A stretch of DNA of 64,000 nucleotides from Andrena cerasifolii (lineage: Eukaryota; Arthropoda; Insecta; Hymenoptera; Andrenidae): the NCBI RefSeq assembly GCF_050908995.1, contig NC_135121.1, forward strand, positions 682,001-746,000, in the 5' to 3' direction. Numbering within the stretch: the stretch's first letter is position 1; every line of letters starts with the position of its first letter. This document shows, one piece after another, positions 53,632 to 64,000 of this stretch. The position numbers were made by a program, and so were the translations under genes. The notes under the pieces were generated by a model that saw nothing but the letters and a program-made list of their open reading frames with translations, made no database searches and was not told where the DNA came from.

Positions 53632-56600
53632 TTACAACGGAATTTTATAATGTCCCCAGGGCAGAGTGTCGGTCGAATCGGGTACGATATACCGCTTGTC
53701 GTCGTATGGACTTAGAGCGATTTTGGATTCTGAAATGGTGTACACTTTATGCAATTTAGACCGTATGCATGATTGTCTGCGAACCATTTCGATCTCCTTT
53801 TGCAAACACTGCGCGTAGTCGTCGAAAGTTATCGTTCTGGCTATGACGTTGGTCTTGACGCCTTTCGCTTTTTTCGTATCTTTTTTACCGTCTACGCGAA
53901 GTGCATACATTTTCGCTCTAAGACCTACGAATTCGGTCATTATCATCCCATTATTTTCGTCCTTCATCAGCCCCGGAACCTTCTTATTTAAGCGCGGCAT
54001 ATTATATGTATTGTCAGTAGGATAATCGCTTGTGTCGAATCTATCGATATTGCGTTTCATGGACTCGTAGATATCATCGCATCGAATGTGATAGATGAGG
54101 CTATCAGTGTCTGTGTATAGAATTTTACATTTTTGGCCATATAGTGGAGACATGTACTCGTGATGAAATTCGTACAAACAAATTTTTTATATGTCTAGAA
54201 TGCACATACCCACATATATCGGTTTGTTGAATTTCACCTCGAGTTTTCGCAATTCAACAGCTATTAAATTTTCCGAAAAAACACTTCTGCTGTGGAAATT
54301 CGGTTTCGCGATCATTGCCTCCGCGCCATATCGCCCTTCCCAATGTGTTAAAAGTTTTACGTCCACCTGATTTCGCACATTTTCCATAGTTTTACCGAAT
54401 ACTGCGTTGTTCATCAATTTGTACAAATTTTTTTCAAAGTCGTTTGTCGCGCATGTTCTAAACCGTGTATTGAGTTCGATGTAATCGCGGAGCCAGGGAG
54501 ATTGAGCGAATTGAAGCTCGCGGTGTATCTTTGTAATACGAAGACCGTGACTCGTGCACTGCTGCAGGTTGCGATAATGGATAACGTAACGCTGCTTATC
54601 GTATACCGTCGCGAGTAACTTGTCCTGTCTGCTGCCAGGTGGTTTGGCACGCGTCGGGCAGAACGGTAGATCGGCGTGAGCGTCGTGCAGACGTTGTGGA
54701 TATTCCAGATCTACCTCGAGAATGTATCCCGTGGGCGAATCGACAGCGATCGAAGACACGTCAAAATTTGCGACATCTTCGACCCATTGAAATTTGGCGT
54801 ATGGTAGGGGCTGGCACATTGCCCATCCGTACAAATTGTTCACGTCAAAGTACATCAAGTACGATGACTGTTCCGATGGGTTGTAAGATGACATGTACTT
54901 GTTATTGGCGTGTGCGTATCTTCCGGAACATTGGCTTAAACCGCCACGTATACCGCGTTCGATAAACATGATCATATCAATGTCTGTGAGCAATTCGAAT
55001 GTAATTTTGGTATGTTTTAGCATGGCATCCCACGTAAAGCCAGGTAAAGTATAATAATGCGCTGAATCTAATCCGTAACTCTTGATACAACTTTCGCGAA
55101 AATTTTCAAAAATATCTGCCAATAACAAGACATCTGTTTTCAAATACAAGTCCCTGTATTCGCCCAAAGTTCTAATCCCGAAACGCTGCCAGACAATCTC
55201 GGCGTGCGCGTAATCGCTCTTGGATACAGTCTCACCCGTTAACGAACTGTAGAATGACTCGCGCGGTGGTAAGCATGGATCCTGCAGCTTGTTCGCGCAA
55301 TCAAGGTATTCGTATGGAAATACACCCTTTCGCGTCAATAAATTGAAATCTTCGATGGATAATGTTTCAAATTCGGATCGTAAAATTTTTAATTTATCCG
55401 CGCTAAGAAAAGATGCTAATTTGTCGAGACTGGTATTGAGAAATTTGTACGAATCGATGAATCGCAATTTAATATATTTTCGCGAGTCTGAGTCAGCCGT
55501 ATCTTCAACATTTTTTATGAATGAAATGTACTTTTCTTTCGTTATGGGCAATACGTCAACGCTGCCTTCGAAAGCGGTAGCTATTTCCTCGATAATGAAA
55601 TGCGAATCGTAGCCGGATAAATTATGGAAAACTATGGGGATGTAAAACGCATTTTTATAATTTAAATTGCACTCCGAATGTGCTGGGCCTCTAAAGCGTC
55701 CGGATAGATGGCAATGATCGCGAACTCGTACATCTTCAGCCTTGAATGGTTCTTCGCAAATATGACAGTGTGTTACTTCGCGAAATGTCGCCCATTGTTC
55801 GGGAGTTAAATCAAGCATGGGAACATTGTTGGTCAGAATGGGTTTGGCGAAGTTTGCAAAATTTTCCAGTTCGTTGACGAACCATGAAACACAATCCGCG
55901 TCGCGGCGACATCGATACGTCGACAGTGATGTATCGTACGAGCAATGCATATAATATGCAATGCTGTGCACTTTATGGTGTTGATACGCGCGCAATTTAC
56001 TATCCATTTCACCCATTCGGTGATTGTCCTCTGTTTTTTCAATGATGCACTCAAGATCGGCGTACACCACGAAGGGGAGCCGCTCCTTCATACAGTGGTT
56101 GCTGAATTTGAGCAGATTGTTTCCTACGCTGGGCAACAGGATGGCGCAATCATTCATTTGCCCGCAGTCCAGCGAATGGGCCTCCAACTTCTCGGCAGAT
56201 CCAAAGTAGTGCATGCATCTGCAAAAAATCAAAAATTTTTTTATTTAATTTTTTTCAACGATATTTTTCAACGTTTCATAAGTTTATGTACATACCGATC
56301 GCAGATGAATTTTTTTTCTCTGTGCCTGCTCAACTGCATGCTCACCAGTCGGGATAAGTCCTTGATCAGCACAAAGTGCCCTACATCGCCGTGCTCATGA
56401 TTCGGCGTGTAGAGCAGATTGACGTGTCGATCCCTCTTTTGGCTGGTGAGACGCAGCGGAAAGACCGTCGATCCTTTCTCCATCCCGAAGGTGTACACGT
56501 TGACGGAGATGCCGTTCTGCCGCTCAAACTTCCCAAGCTGCTCTAGGGACATTGGAAACTCAATGTCTTGGAGATTTAGCACCAATGTATAATGTGGATA

Positions 56601-57395
56601 CGAACTTGGTCGATGAGGGTTTCTTTCGGCGGGATGGAGAGCTGCGACCACTGCTCGCGCGAAGCAGGCGTTATCCTCGGATCGCACGCTAATTGTCGCT
56701 TTCTTCATCAATATTTCCCGTGGCAACTTGAAGTGGCACCCTGCGCGCAGCGGATTGTACTTATTAACGTTGACGGTTAGGTTGAGAATCCTCATCAATG
56801 CCCATCCACTATCGCGTTCCTGAAACTCTTCCAACGATGCCAGGGTGGGTTCGATGACGCATCGTTGGTACCACTCCTGTAGATCACATGTACCGAAGAG
56901 TTCGCAGTTCCGGGTATTGATGCTTTTGCAAGCATGTTTGTCCCCCGCCATAAATTCGCCGTTGAACACAGTGTTCACTTTGAGGTTCTGATGTTTCCTC
57001 AAGGCGCCTCGTACATACTCCAGCACAATGGTCCCCGCATCCTCGAGGAAGTTGCGCGGCTCGATATAGTTCGAATTTAACACTGCACCAGTTAATACGC
57101 GGGTATCGAACGCAGTGCCTATTTCGCGCCACAAAAGTCCTGTGTTCGAATGTCCAGCACCTTCATGCACGAAACGTCCGCGCAACGAATATTTTAGTCC
57201 TTCGAGATGAGCGATTCGAGCAACCAGCGATTGCTGAACACCGATCGATAATCGCGGGCGTTTCACTCGGCTGTGTTCTTCCAACGATTCGATGCACTCG
57301 TTGCACCGTTCTTCCCACGCGAGGTATTCTTCCTGTGAAATCAATCGCGCAGATTGATCCAACAATTGGCGTTCTACTTGTGCGAATTCTCCCAT
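53632..57395 (-). pseudogene. polB: Protein-primed type B DNA polymerase, two exons, one in-frame stop
   Basis: Exon 1 57395-56296, a 77-nt intron 56219-56295 (GTATGT...TTTTTTGCAG), exon 2 56218-53632; about 1,228 codons. Phase 2 at the junction; splicing unites two otherwise separate frames inside a Cys-containing motif. The exonuclease motif is YADLECI. An embedded EndoVII/HNH-like zinc region (CHICEEPF...DHCHLSGRFRG) follows. Polymerase motif A is YFDVNNLYG, motif B KNLYKLMNNAVFG, motif C YTDTDS. TAA at 54187-54189 separates motif B from C, so the copy is inactive unless read through. It would copy the element from its protein-primed ends. Confidence 0.85.
56219..56295 (-). other. Spliceosomal intron in polB
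   Basis: 77 nt on the minus strand, donor CG|GTATGTAC, acceptor TTTTTTGCAG|A, AT-rich. It is not a multiple of three and contains in-frame stops, so without splicing the polymerase would end in exon 1. Confidence 0.85.
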
Positions 57396-57439
57396 GGTTG
57401 TAAATGAAATATGTCTTTTCCTCGCAACACGTTGCAACG

Positions 57440-57860
57440 ATTTGAGGCTTTGTGCAGTTTAGAGTGCGCTTTTTAAGACTGATACCATGGTTTGGTATCT
57501 CTGTCTAACTCTTTTGGCGTACCCCCTCCCTCGAATGCACCGCGTGCAAAAACGACGATCCGTCCCAGCATGGTTCTGTGCGGTTTCTACCGATACAGCA
57601 TAATTCTTTCTATGATTCGCGCGTATGACGAATTAGCGCGCAAAATCATCCGACACAGTTTCTGCTGACGCCGCATAATTCTAAGATTCGGCGCTTTCAC
57701 AGATATTATATTACATTCAACACGTGTCGAGACTTTTATCCTTGAAGGTGGGGCTCAAATTACATACAATCGCGCGATATGCTGCGATGTTAAGATTGGA
57801 AAACATTATGGAAAAATTGGTAGCTTTAAAATAAAATGCTGTGGTGGGGGAGGCAATTGC
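57440..57860. other. Divergent spacer between polB and the right-end gene
   Basis: Non-coding. It contains CTGCTGACGCCGCATAATTC (about 57662), related to subterminal sequence near 24540 and 44030, and a TTAAAAAG sequence on the minus strand (about 57469-57476) that could be the polB core promoter. Confidence 0.4.
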
Positions 57861-57865
57861 TCCTC

Positions 57866-57873
57866 TATTTAAG
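57866..57873 (+). promoter_or_regulatory. TATA-like element of the right-end gene
   Basis: TATTTAAG about 95 bases before the first ATG (57969). A TCAGT initiator-like sequence lies about 35 bases downstream. Confidence 0.45.
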
Positions 57874-57968
57874 CCGAGCTCTTGGACGCTATTCCATCAA
57901 TCGCTCAGTAGCCTCAGTGACTTTGACGGAACAGACGGTACTCCGTAAAAAATATAGTGCACATCAAA

Positions 57969-58798
57969 ATGTACAAACACAGCTTAAACGATTCATCCTG
58001 CGCAGCCGGCAACGATGGTGGGTTTCCAAATAAATGTGAACAACAGCAGCAACAACTACATCATCATCAACAATCCAATATGAGGTATGTACACGTTACT
58101 ATACACTTTTCATTTACTTCATTCACTGTAAACGCAAACGACCGAAGTATCAATTTCATGTACTTGTTTCTTACAGTTCTGGATCCGTATCGCTAAAAAC
58201 GATGAAAACATCGAAACCATCAATCGTACGGATCCTGGGGCGTGATTATCCACTGACTGCAACAGCTTATAAACGTCTAACTATAGGAATTCGCATTGGT
58301 ATGGATTTGTGTCACGTTGAGATCGCCATAGCCGACAATAAAGGTAGCGAGTTAAGCTTTTCAATGTCTACGTGGAAGCTCCTGCTACAAAACGAGGTGG
58401 ACATACTCCAACGATTACGCAGCAACGCAACATCGCCCCAAACTCACATTATAATTGATCATTTACGACTAGAGTTCACGCGTATGCATGATGATCAACT
58501 TATTAAAATCACCGATAATCGCGTTGTCATATATATGACTGAAGCCACGATGTGTAAATTATTCGCGTACAATCATTGCATTGAACATATGTATACGTGG
58601 CTAACTGAAAATATGTACTCTGTAAGCAGTAAATATGCCACTTTCGTAGACGTTCTACGTAGCGCTACCGCGCCAACAGATTATGTAAAATTAATTTCTG
58701 AAAGCGAACACTTCGAACAGCATTCATTGATTGATTGTGAATTGTTAGCATGTGCAATCAATTATATTGTGCATGATGCTCGTAGTAAAAAATGTTAA
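57969..58798 (+). CDS. Right-end Polinton gene with one intron, 245 aa, unknown function
   Basis: Exon 1 57969-58084 (from MYKHSLNDSS, Gln/His-rich), a 92-nt intron 58085-58176 (GTATGT...TTTCTTACAG, phase 2), exon 2 58177-58798. Exon 2 encodes a soluble alpha/beta protein (SIVRILGRDYPLTATAYKRL, IGIRIGMDLCHVEI) of a type I associate with ant Polintons. No enzyme motif seen. It ends about 40 bases before the fold-back insertion. A broken paralogue is at 53412-53575. Confidence 0.6.
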
Positions 58799-58839
58799 AT
58801 TATATTCTTTTATGATTTGTAACAATATATATATATATA

Positions 58840-60025
58840 CAGGGTGTCCCACTAAGGAGTGGACAGCGCGATATCTCTTAAAGTATTGTCGATAAAAATA
58901 TAAAAAAAATAGGGAATTGCATGGTTCGAGGGGGCCCATTTATTAGCGCGAACGAATTTTGTTTTCGATTATTATTTTAAAAGATACGATGGTCAAGTTC
59001 GGTTTTTCAAATGGAACTATTTTTTTTGAACACCTGAGTTGATAGTGCGTTCCAAGACAAATTCAATAAGCTTTAATGTATACACTTTATTTCCACTGGT
59101 TTTTAAGATATTGCGCTTGCAAATTTACTGATTTTCACTGCAAGAAACCCCTCTGGAATGGCAAAAACCGGGGGCGGTCTTACTGGCCCCACGGGTGGCA
59201 CTGCCTGTTGAAATGGATACTTACCTGCCAAAGGTCTACGCCAGAAATGGCAGGCCCAAAGGCTGGACAATTCTTTTCCGTCAGAAATGCTACTTAGGTA
59301 GGTACATCTGCGGTATCGAGAAGCGCATCGTTACTTTTATTTCGCACTTGCTTCTACGCTCGGATGGCCGGTTCTTTTGTGAGGGATGCAAATCCGATTG
59401 GTTCTGATACAATCTGCTCCCTATGGTTGAAATTTAGTCTAGCAACTTTCACTCCTCCTAACTTAACCAATCCAACTTGCATCCCTCCCAAAAGAACCGG
59501 CCATCCGAGCGTAGAAGCAAGTGCGAAATAAAAGTAACGGTGCGCTTCTCGATACCGCAGATGTACCTACCTAAGTAGCATTTCTAACGGAAAAGAATTG
59601 TCCAGCCCTTGGGCCTGCCGTTTCTGGCGTAGACCTTTGGCAGGTAAGTATCCATTTCAACAGGCAGTGCCACCCGTGGGGCCAGTAAGACCGCCCCCGG
59701 TTTTTGCCATTCCAGAGGGGTTTCTTGCAGTGAAAATCAGTAAATTTGCAAGCGCAATATCTTAAAAACCAGTGGAAATAAAGTGTATACATTAAAGCTT
59801 ATTGAATTTGTCTTGGAACGCACTATCAACTCAGGTGTTCAAAAAAAATAGTTCCATTTGAAAAACCGAACTTGACCATCGTATCTTTTAAAATAATAAT
59901 CGAAAACAAAATTCGTTCGCGCTAATAAATGGGCCCCCTCGAACCATGCAATTCCCTATTTTTTTTATATTTTTATCGACAATACTTTAAGAGATATCGC
60001 GCTGTCCACTCCTTAGTGGGACACC

Positions 60026-60028
<3 letters not shown>
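58840..60028. mobile_element. Fold-back transposon 2 inside the Polinton
   Basis: 1,189 bp, CAGGGTGTCC ends, TA target. It is a near-perfect palindrome with arms of about 565 bp around a short centre (about 59408-59478). The matching Polinton sequence at 44100-44140 and at 24445-24475 shows the uninterrupted site (TTTGTAACAATATATATAT...). It is non-coding; mirrored frames in the arms are artefacts. Related to the element at 61754. Confidence 0.9.
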
Positions 60029-60067
<39 letters not shown>

Positions 60068-60362
60068 TAAACGTATATGATTTGTACCATTTCATTCATC
60101 CATCATCCTCCCCGTCATCTAATTTTAAGATTCTGCGTTTCTGTGTTACATTTCATTCTTCGCGCTGCCAAGTGACATCACCCTGCGCGGCCGTTCCAGA
60201 GGATTCGAATTACGCGAGATCGCGCGATACGCAGCGACGTTAAATCGGAACGCTTTGAAATACAGTTAGCTTTAGAATGCATGCGATTCTATCCCCTATG
60301 TAGTGGTGTCTCTTTCCCTCCTAGAATTTTAACTTTAAAGTAATGCTCCTCTCTTTCCCTCG
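60029..60362. other. Polinton right subterminal sequence
   Basis: Begins with a TA microsatellite (60029-60064). It is similar in inverted orientation to 44030-44140 (TTAAACGTATAT, AATTTTAAGATT). No gene. Confidence 0.6.
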
Positions 60363-60457
60363 AAGACGCGGTGTCGAGAAACGCCGATCTTTCCCGACAT
60401 CGTTCGAAACAATTTCTGATAAAATTTCTCATAAAAATAAATTATTATACGCCGACG

Positions 60458-60504
<47 letters not shown>

Positions 60505-60885
60505 TGCGTGCGTGTGTGTGTGTGTGTGTGTCACATATGTGACGCTCCGTGGGTTTCGCTATATGTACCATTCGGAAAAGACTAATGTCAGAGACGGCGT
60601 TTGGGGGAGTTGGTTAGGCGGCTGACTCGTACCGCGGAGGTCTTGGGTTCGAGCCCCGTCGCCCCGAGAAGTTTTTTCATTTATATTAATATCATAAAAT
60701 TAATATTTCCTTCCTTACCGACAGTCTGTTGTACCACGCTCCAGAGTAGCGCACCGTCACCCCGCGGTTCCTCCTCCTCCTCCTCGATGATACCCCCCAC
60801 CACTCCGACATCTCTATGACGTCATCCGCCGCCAGCCCGCCGACAAAAAACAAATTTGAATTAGAATCCCCATTGCCCTACTACT
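60363..60885 (-). repeat. Polinton right terminal inverted repeat
   Basis: 523 bp, pairs with 43223-43843. It contains a GT/GTGC microsatellite (about 60460-60531) and the tRNA-like segment, and ends ...ATTGCCCTACTACT directly before the target duplication. Confidence 0.9.
60594..60666 (+). other. tRNA-like sequence in the right TIR
   Basis: Mirror copy of 43531-43602. GAGTTGGTTAGGCGGC and GGTTCGAGCCC are kept. Confidence 0.45.
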
Positions 60886-61195
60886 TGATTCCTTATACTC
60901 TTTTATCTTCAAATAAGAAGGAAAACTCTCTAGCTGTGATAAATTCATTTTTCGACGTAAAAGTTTATACTGTCTTACTGACAATAATTACTAGACATGA
61001 AGCTAATGCCTCAATCATTGAAAAACTTTTATTATTATGTGTTAATCTATTTGATAACTGAGCAGCAAATTGCAGTTCTTCACCTGATTGTGTTTGAAGT
61101 TAGCGACTTTATGTCTTTTATATTTTGGAGTATATTGTGTGAAATCTTTAAGCGGTCTTCCTTTTTTCGATGTGACATTGTGTATAATTAGGTGA
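60886..61195 (-). pseudogene. Transib/RAG1-like transposase fragment, 5' part of the Polinton target
   Basis: Minus-strand coding-like sequence: MSHRKKGRPLKDF near 61194, then frame disruptions, then ...ESFPSYLKIKEYK running into the TSD. The frame at 60886 continues into 43222 when the Polinton is ignored. See 42563-43222. Confidence 0.6.
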
Positions 61196-61751
61196 GGCTT
61201 TTATTGATAGAGACAGGATCTTTATATTCTACGTTTCGAATTGCAATGTAACATAATATTAGACTAAGAGAATACAATGACTGTGGGTCTCATACCACGA
61301 GAGAGCAACATTTATAGGTTTTGAGAACTATCGATTCAGGATCGATTAACTCTCCAGGATCGATAATCACACGAGCCTGGTCGATGATCCCTTAAGGAGA
61401 CATGTATATAGTACATGGATTAGAAGTGTTGAAAGACGTACATTATGATACATTGCTTGGTCCAGCCTGATTTAAATTTATATAATCAATTACACGTTCA
61501 TTTATAGTAATTTTCATTGCAAGCCATATGGCATGATGTTCATAAACTCTGTCATACATTCTATTGCAACTTTCGTATTTTTCTTTTATTTAACAATGAA
61601 CAAATTTTCATATGCTTGTCTTAACCCAATTAGGTGTGTCAGTAAAATTCAAATCTTGTTCAATGAAACTTAATAAAGCAATAATTTTATTGGAAATGGC
61701 ATTTTTCCATATTTCGAAACATTTACCATACGTGTTAGAGTGACACTACTC
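61196..61751. other. No gene recognised
   Basis: AT-rich. A short repeated GGATCGAT run sits near 61340-61385. No ORF of note and no TIR found. Confidence 0.35.
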
Positions 61752-61753
61752 TA

Positions 61754-64000
61754 CAGGGTGTCCCACCTAAAACTGGACGATATCTCCTAAAGTATTGGAG
61801 ATAAATTTTTTTTAAAAATATGTAATTGAATGGTTCGAGAGGGCCAATATATTAGCCGAGACGATTTATTATTATTATTATTTTAAAAGATATGATGGTC
61901 AAGTTCGTTTTTTTTTCAAATGGAACTATTTTTTTTTTTTGAACACCTGAGTTGATAGTGCGTTTCAAGACAAATTCAATAAGCTTTAATGTATACACTT
62001 TATTTCCACTGGTTTTTAAGATATTGCGCTTACAAAATTACTGATTTTCACTGGAAGAAAACCGTCTGGAATAGCAAGGACCGGGGTGGGTCTTACTGGC
62101 GCCACGGGTGGCATTGCCTGTTGAAACTGATACCTACCTGCCAAAGGTCTACGACAGGGTTCGCAGGCCCAAAAGCTGGACAATTCTTTTCCGTCAGAAA
62201 TGCTACTTAGGTAGGTACATCTGCGGTATCGAGAAGCGCACCGTTACTTTTATTTCGCACTTGCATCTACGCTCGGATGGCCGGTTCTTTTGGGAGGGAT
62301 GTAAGTTGGATTGGTTAGGTAAGGGCTAGTGAAAGTAGCTAGACTAAATTTCAACCATAGGGAGCAGATTGTATCCCTGACAAACGACTGCTCTCTTGAA
62401 GAGGCCCTCTTCACAGCAATACCTCCTCCCCAATGCCCACCTTCTCTCGCACGGAATACGTCAACGTATGCTTTTGTTTTGATATCGAAGTTCGTGTTTA
62501 TACCCCTTTTCTTCCTGTGTCTCTCCACGAGGAGTATTGCCGGTGGATTGTAGGAGCGTAGATGTCTGGACGCCAGTTGTTGAATTCTGGAGACGATAGA
62601 AACACTTTCTTACAAAACACACATGTACTGTAATTAAAGTAAATCGTATTCCTCTCGGGCAGGAGTTGCCCTACGCCCGTCAAGGAGATGCGGCTTGGTA
62701 CCCCGTGGCGAGGGCTGCCCTTCGCAGTGCCTCACCCAATTTTTATGGTTTTTTCCGGAAAAAGGTACGAATCCTGGGCCGAACGTAACGAATTGGTGTC
62801 AGGCCCCCGCAGTCGAGGGTGAAATATCCATTACAGCGTATTAAGAAATTATTTTCTTCATCGTGTGGATGGGGACAGTGATGACAATGTATTCCTGGCG
62901 TTCGGTCGATTAAAATCATACCAAATTTCAAGTAAATCGGACTATTTTTAACCAAGTCAAGTCAACTTGAAATGATATAAATCGATTTTCCATGGAAGTT
63001 CCTCATTATGGTCCGAATTACGTCGTTCTTGGTGTCAGTTCCTTCGGCGAAACATAAGGAATCGATGTTTGTCGTTTTCGCAAAGATCTGATAAGAAATG
63101 CGCGAGTCGAAGATTGCTCAGTTCTTACTAAGCACTCGAACCCCTTCGCGGGTCGAAAGCCATAAAATTCGGGTGAGGCACTGTGAAGGGCAGCCCTCGC
63201 CACGGGGTACCAAGCCGCATCTCCTTGACGGGCGTAGGGCAACTCCTGCCCGAGAGGAATACGATTTACTTTAATTACAGTACATGTGTGTTTTGTAATA
63301 AAGTTTTTCTATCGTCTCCAGAATTCAACAACTGGCGTCCAGACATCTACGCTCCTACAATCCACCGGCAATACTCCTCGTGGAGAGACACAGGAAGAAA
63401 AGGGGTATAAACACGAACTTCGATATCAAAACAAAAGCATACGTTGACGTATTCCGTGCGAGAGAAGGTGGGCATTGGGGAGGAGGTATTGCTGTGAAGA
63501 GGGCCTCTTCAAGAGAGCAGTCGTTTGTCAGGGATACAATCTGCTCCCTATGGTTGAAATTTAGTCTAGCTACTTTCACTCGCCCTTACCTAACCAATCC
63601 AACTTACATCCCTCCCAAAAGAACCGGCCATCCGAGCGTAGATGCAAGTGCGAAATAAAAGTACCGGTGCGCTTCTCGATACCGCAGATGTACCTACCTA
63701 AGTAGCATTTCTGACGGAAAAGAATTGTCCAGCTTTTGGGCCTGCGAACCCTGTCGTAGACCTTTGGCAGGTAGGTATCAGTTTCAACAGGCAATGCCAC
63801 CCGTGGCGCCAGTAAGACCCACCCCGGTCCTTGCTATTCCAGACGGTTTTCTTCCAGTGAAAATCAGTAATTTTGCAAGCGCAATATCTTAAAAACCAGT
63901 GGAAATAAAGTGTATACATTAAAGCTTATTGAATTTGTCTTGAAACGCACTATCAACACAGGTGTTCAAAAAAAAAATAGTTCCATTTGAAAAAACGAAC
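61754..64000. mobile_element. Fold-back transposon 3, right end outside the window
   Basis: Begins CAGGGTGTCC at 61754 next to TA. Left arm about 61754-62740, centre 62741-63164, right arm from 63165, still open at the window end; symmetry predicts its end about 150 bases further. It shares its outer region with the element at 58840 and inner modules (GGCCTCTTCA, TCTCGCACGGAATACGTC) with the one at 35292. Confidence 0.85.
62729..63181. repeat. TIR-like unit at the centre of fold-back 3
   Basis: Inverted AGTGCCTCACCC... and ...GGGTGAGGCACT ends, with an interior related to 6935-7135. It may be an older small element that became the loop. Confidence 0.5.

Larger units (their letters stand above)
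43223..60885. mobile_element. Full-length Polinton/Maverick element
   Basis: 17,663 bp. Termini are AGTAGTAGGGCAAT and its complement. TGATTC at 43217-43222 and 60886-60891 is a perfect 6-bp target duplication, as known for Polintons, whose ends are AG...CT. It holds protein-primed PolB, integrase, packaging ATPase, protease, capsid candidates and several unknown genes in two divergent blocks, minus strand 49.9 to 44.2 kb and plus strand 50.0 to 53.3 kb, with PolB on the minus strand to the right. It contains a later 1,189-bp fold-back insertion. Three genes have single stops. Confidence 0.95.

Noticed and set aside
59076..59792. Frames encoding YTLYFHWFLRYC-type peptides at 59, 62 and 63.8 kb
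   Set aside because: They follow the palindromic arms of fold-backs 2 and 3; hydrophobic and Trp-rich by base composition, with no conserved domain.

Overview
The window is repeat-rich eukaryotic DNA, most likely from a hymenopteran insect and plausibly an ant. This is inferred from short GT-AG introns, AT-rich DNA, and element families (Polinton/Maverick, Transib, Tc1, MULE-YqaJ, env-bearing Ty3/gypsy) that I associate with ant genomes. I recognise no confident single-copy host gene. Nearly everything that can be named is a mobile element, and many are inserted into one another.

Layout. 0-12.2 kb: small TIR elements (MITEs), an intact Mutator-like transposase with a YqaJ nuclease domain (2242-5067, minus) and palindromic repeats. 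12.2-21.1 kb: a complete, very young env-bearing Ty3/gypsy element (errantivirus type). Its two 453-bp LTRs differ at two positions, the target duplication is CCGC, and it has a fused gag-pol ORF and a separate env ORF. It sits inside an older LTR-like sequence. 21.2-27.6 kb: a ubiquitin-hydrolase-like relic, rearranged fragments of a Polinton, and several short hairpin repeats. 27.6-34.6 kb: a broken second MULE copy carrying a 4.6-kb Transib (RAG1-like) element (TSD TGCCG, heptamer-like CACAGTG ends), which itself carries an 875-bp solo LTR (TSD ACGT). 35.3-39.1 kb: a 3.8-kb fold-back element with CAGGGTGTCC ends. 39.15-41.7 kb: a Tc1 element with an intact transposase and long inverted arms, its right end lost in a CA microsatellite.

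43.2-60.9 kb is the centrepiece: a full-length Polinton/Maverick (polintovirus-like) element of 17,663 bp. It is bounded by inverted repeats beginning AGTAGTAGGG and by a perfect 6-bp target duplication (TGATTC). It inserted into a Transib/RAG1-like transposase ORF whose frame reads straight across the empty site. It encodes a protein-primed type B DNA polymerase (with a spliceosomal intron), integrase with chromodomain, packaging ATPase, a phospholipase A2-adenain-like protease fusion, double-jelly-roll-type major capsid and minor capsid candidates, a fibre-like coiled coil and several unknown proteins. It also has a three-exon left-end gene whose structure is repeated in a second copy at 23.7-24.5 kb. 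Three genes (minor capsid, DUF8207-like, polymerase) each carry a single in-frame stop, so this copy is decaying. A 1.2-kb fold-back element has inserted into it at 58.8-60.0 kb. From 61.75 kb to the window end lies most of a third fold-back element, whose right end is outside the window.

How the parts relate: the integrase, polymerase, ATPase, protease and capsid genes of the Polinton form a self-synthesising, virus-like replication and packaging set. The Transib, MULE, Tc1 and CAGGGTGTCC elements are cut-and-paste DNA transposons. Order of insertion can be read directly from the nesting.
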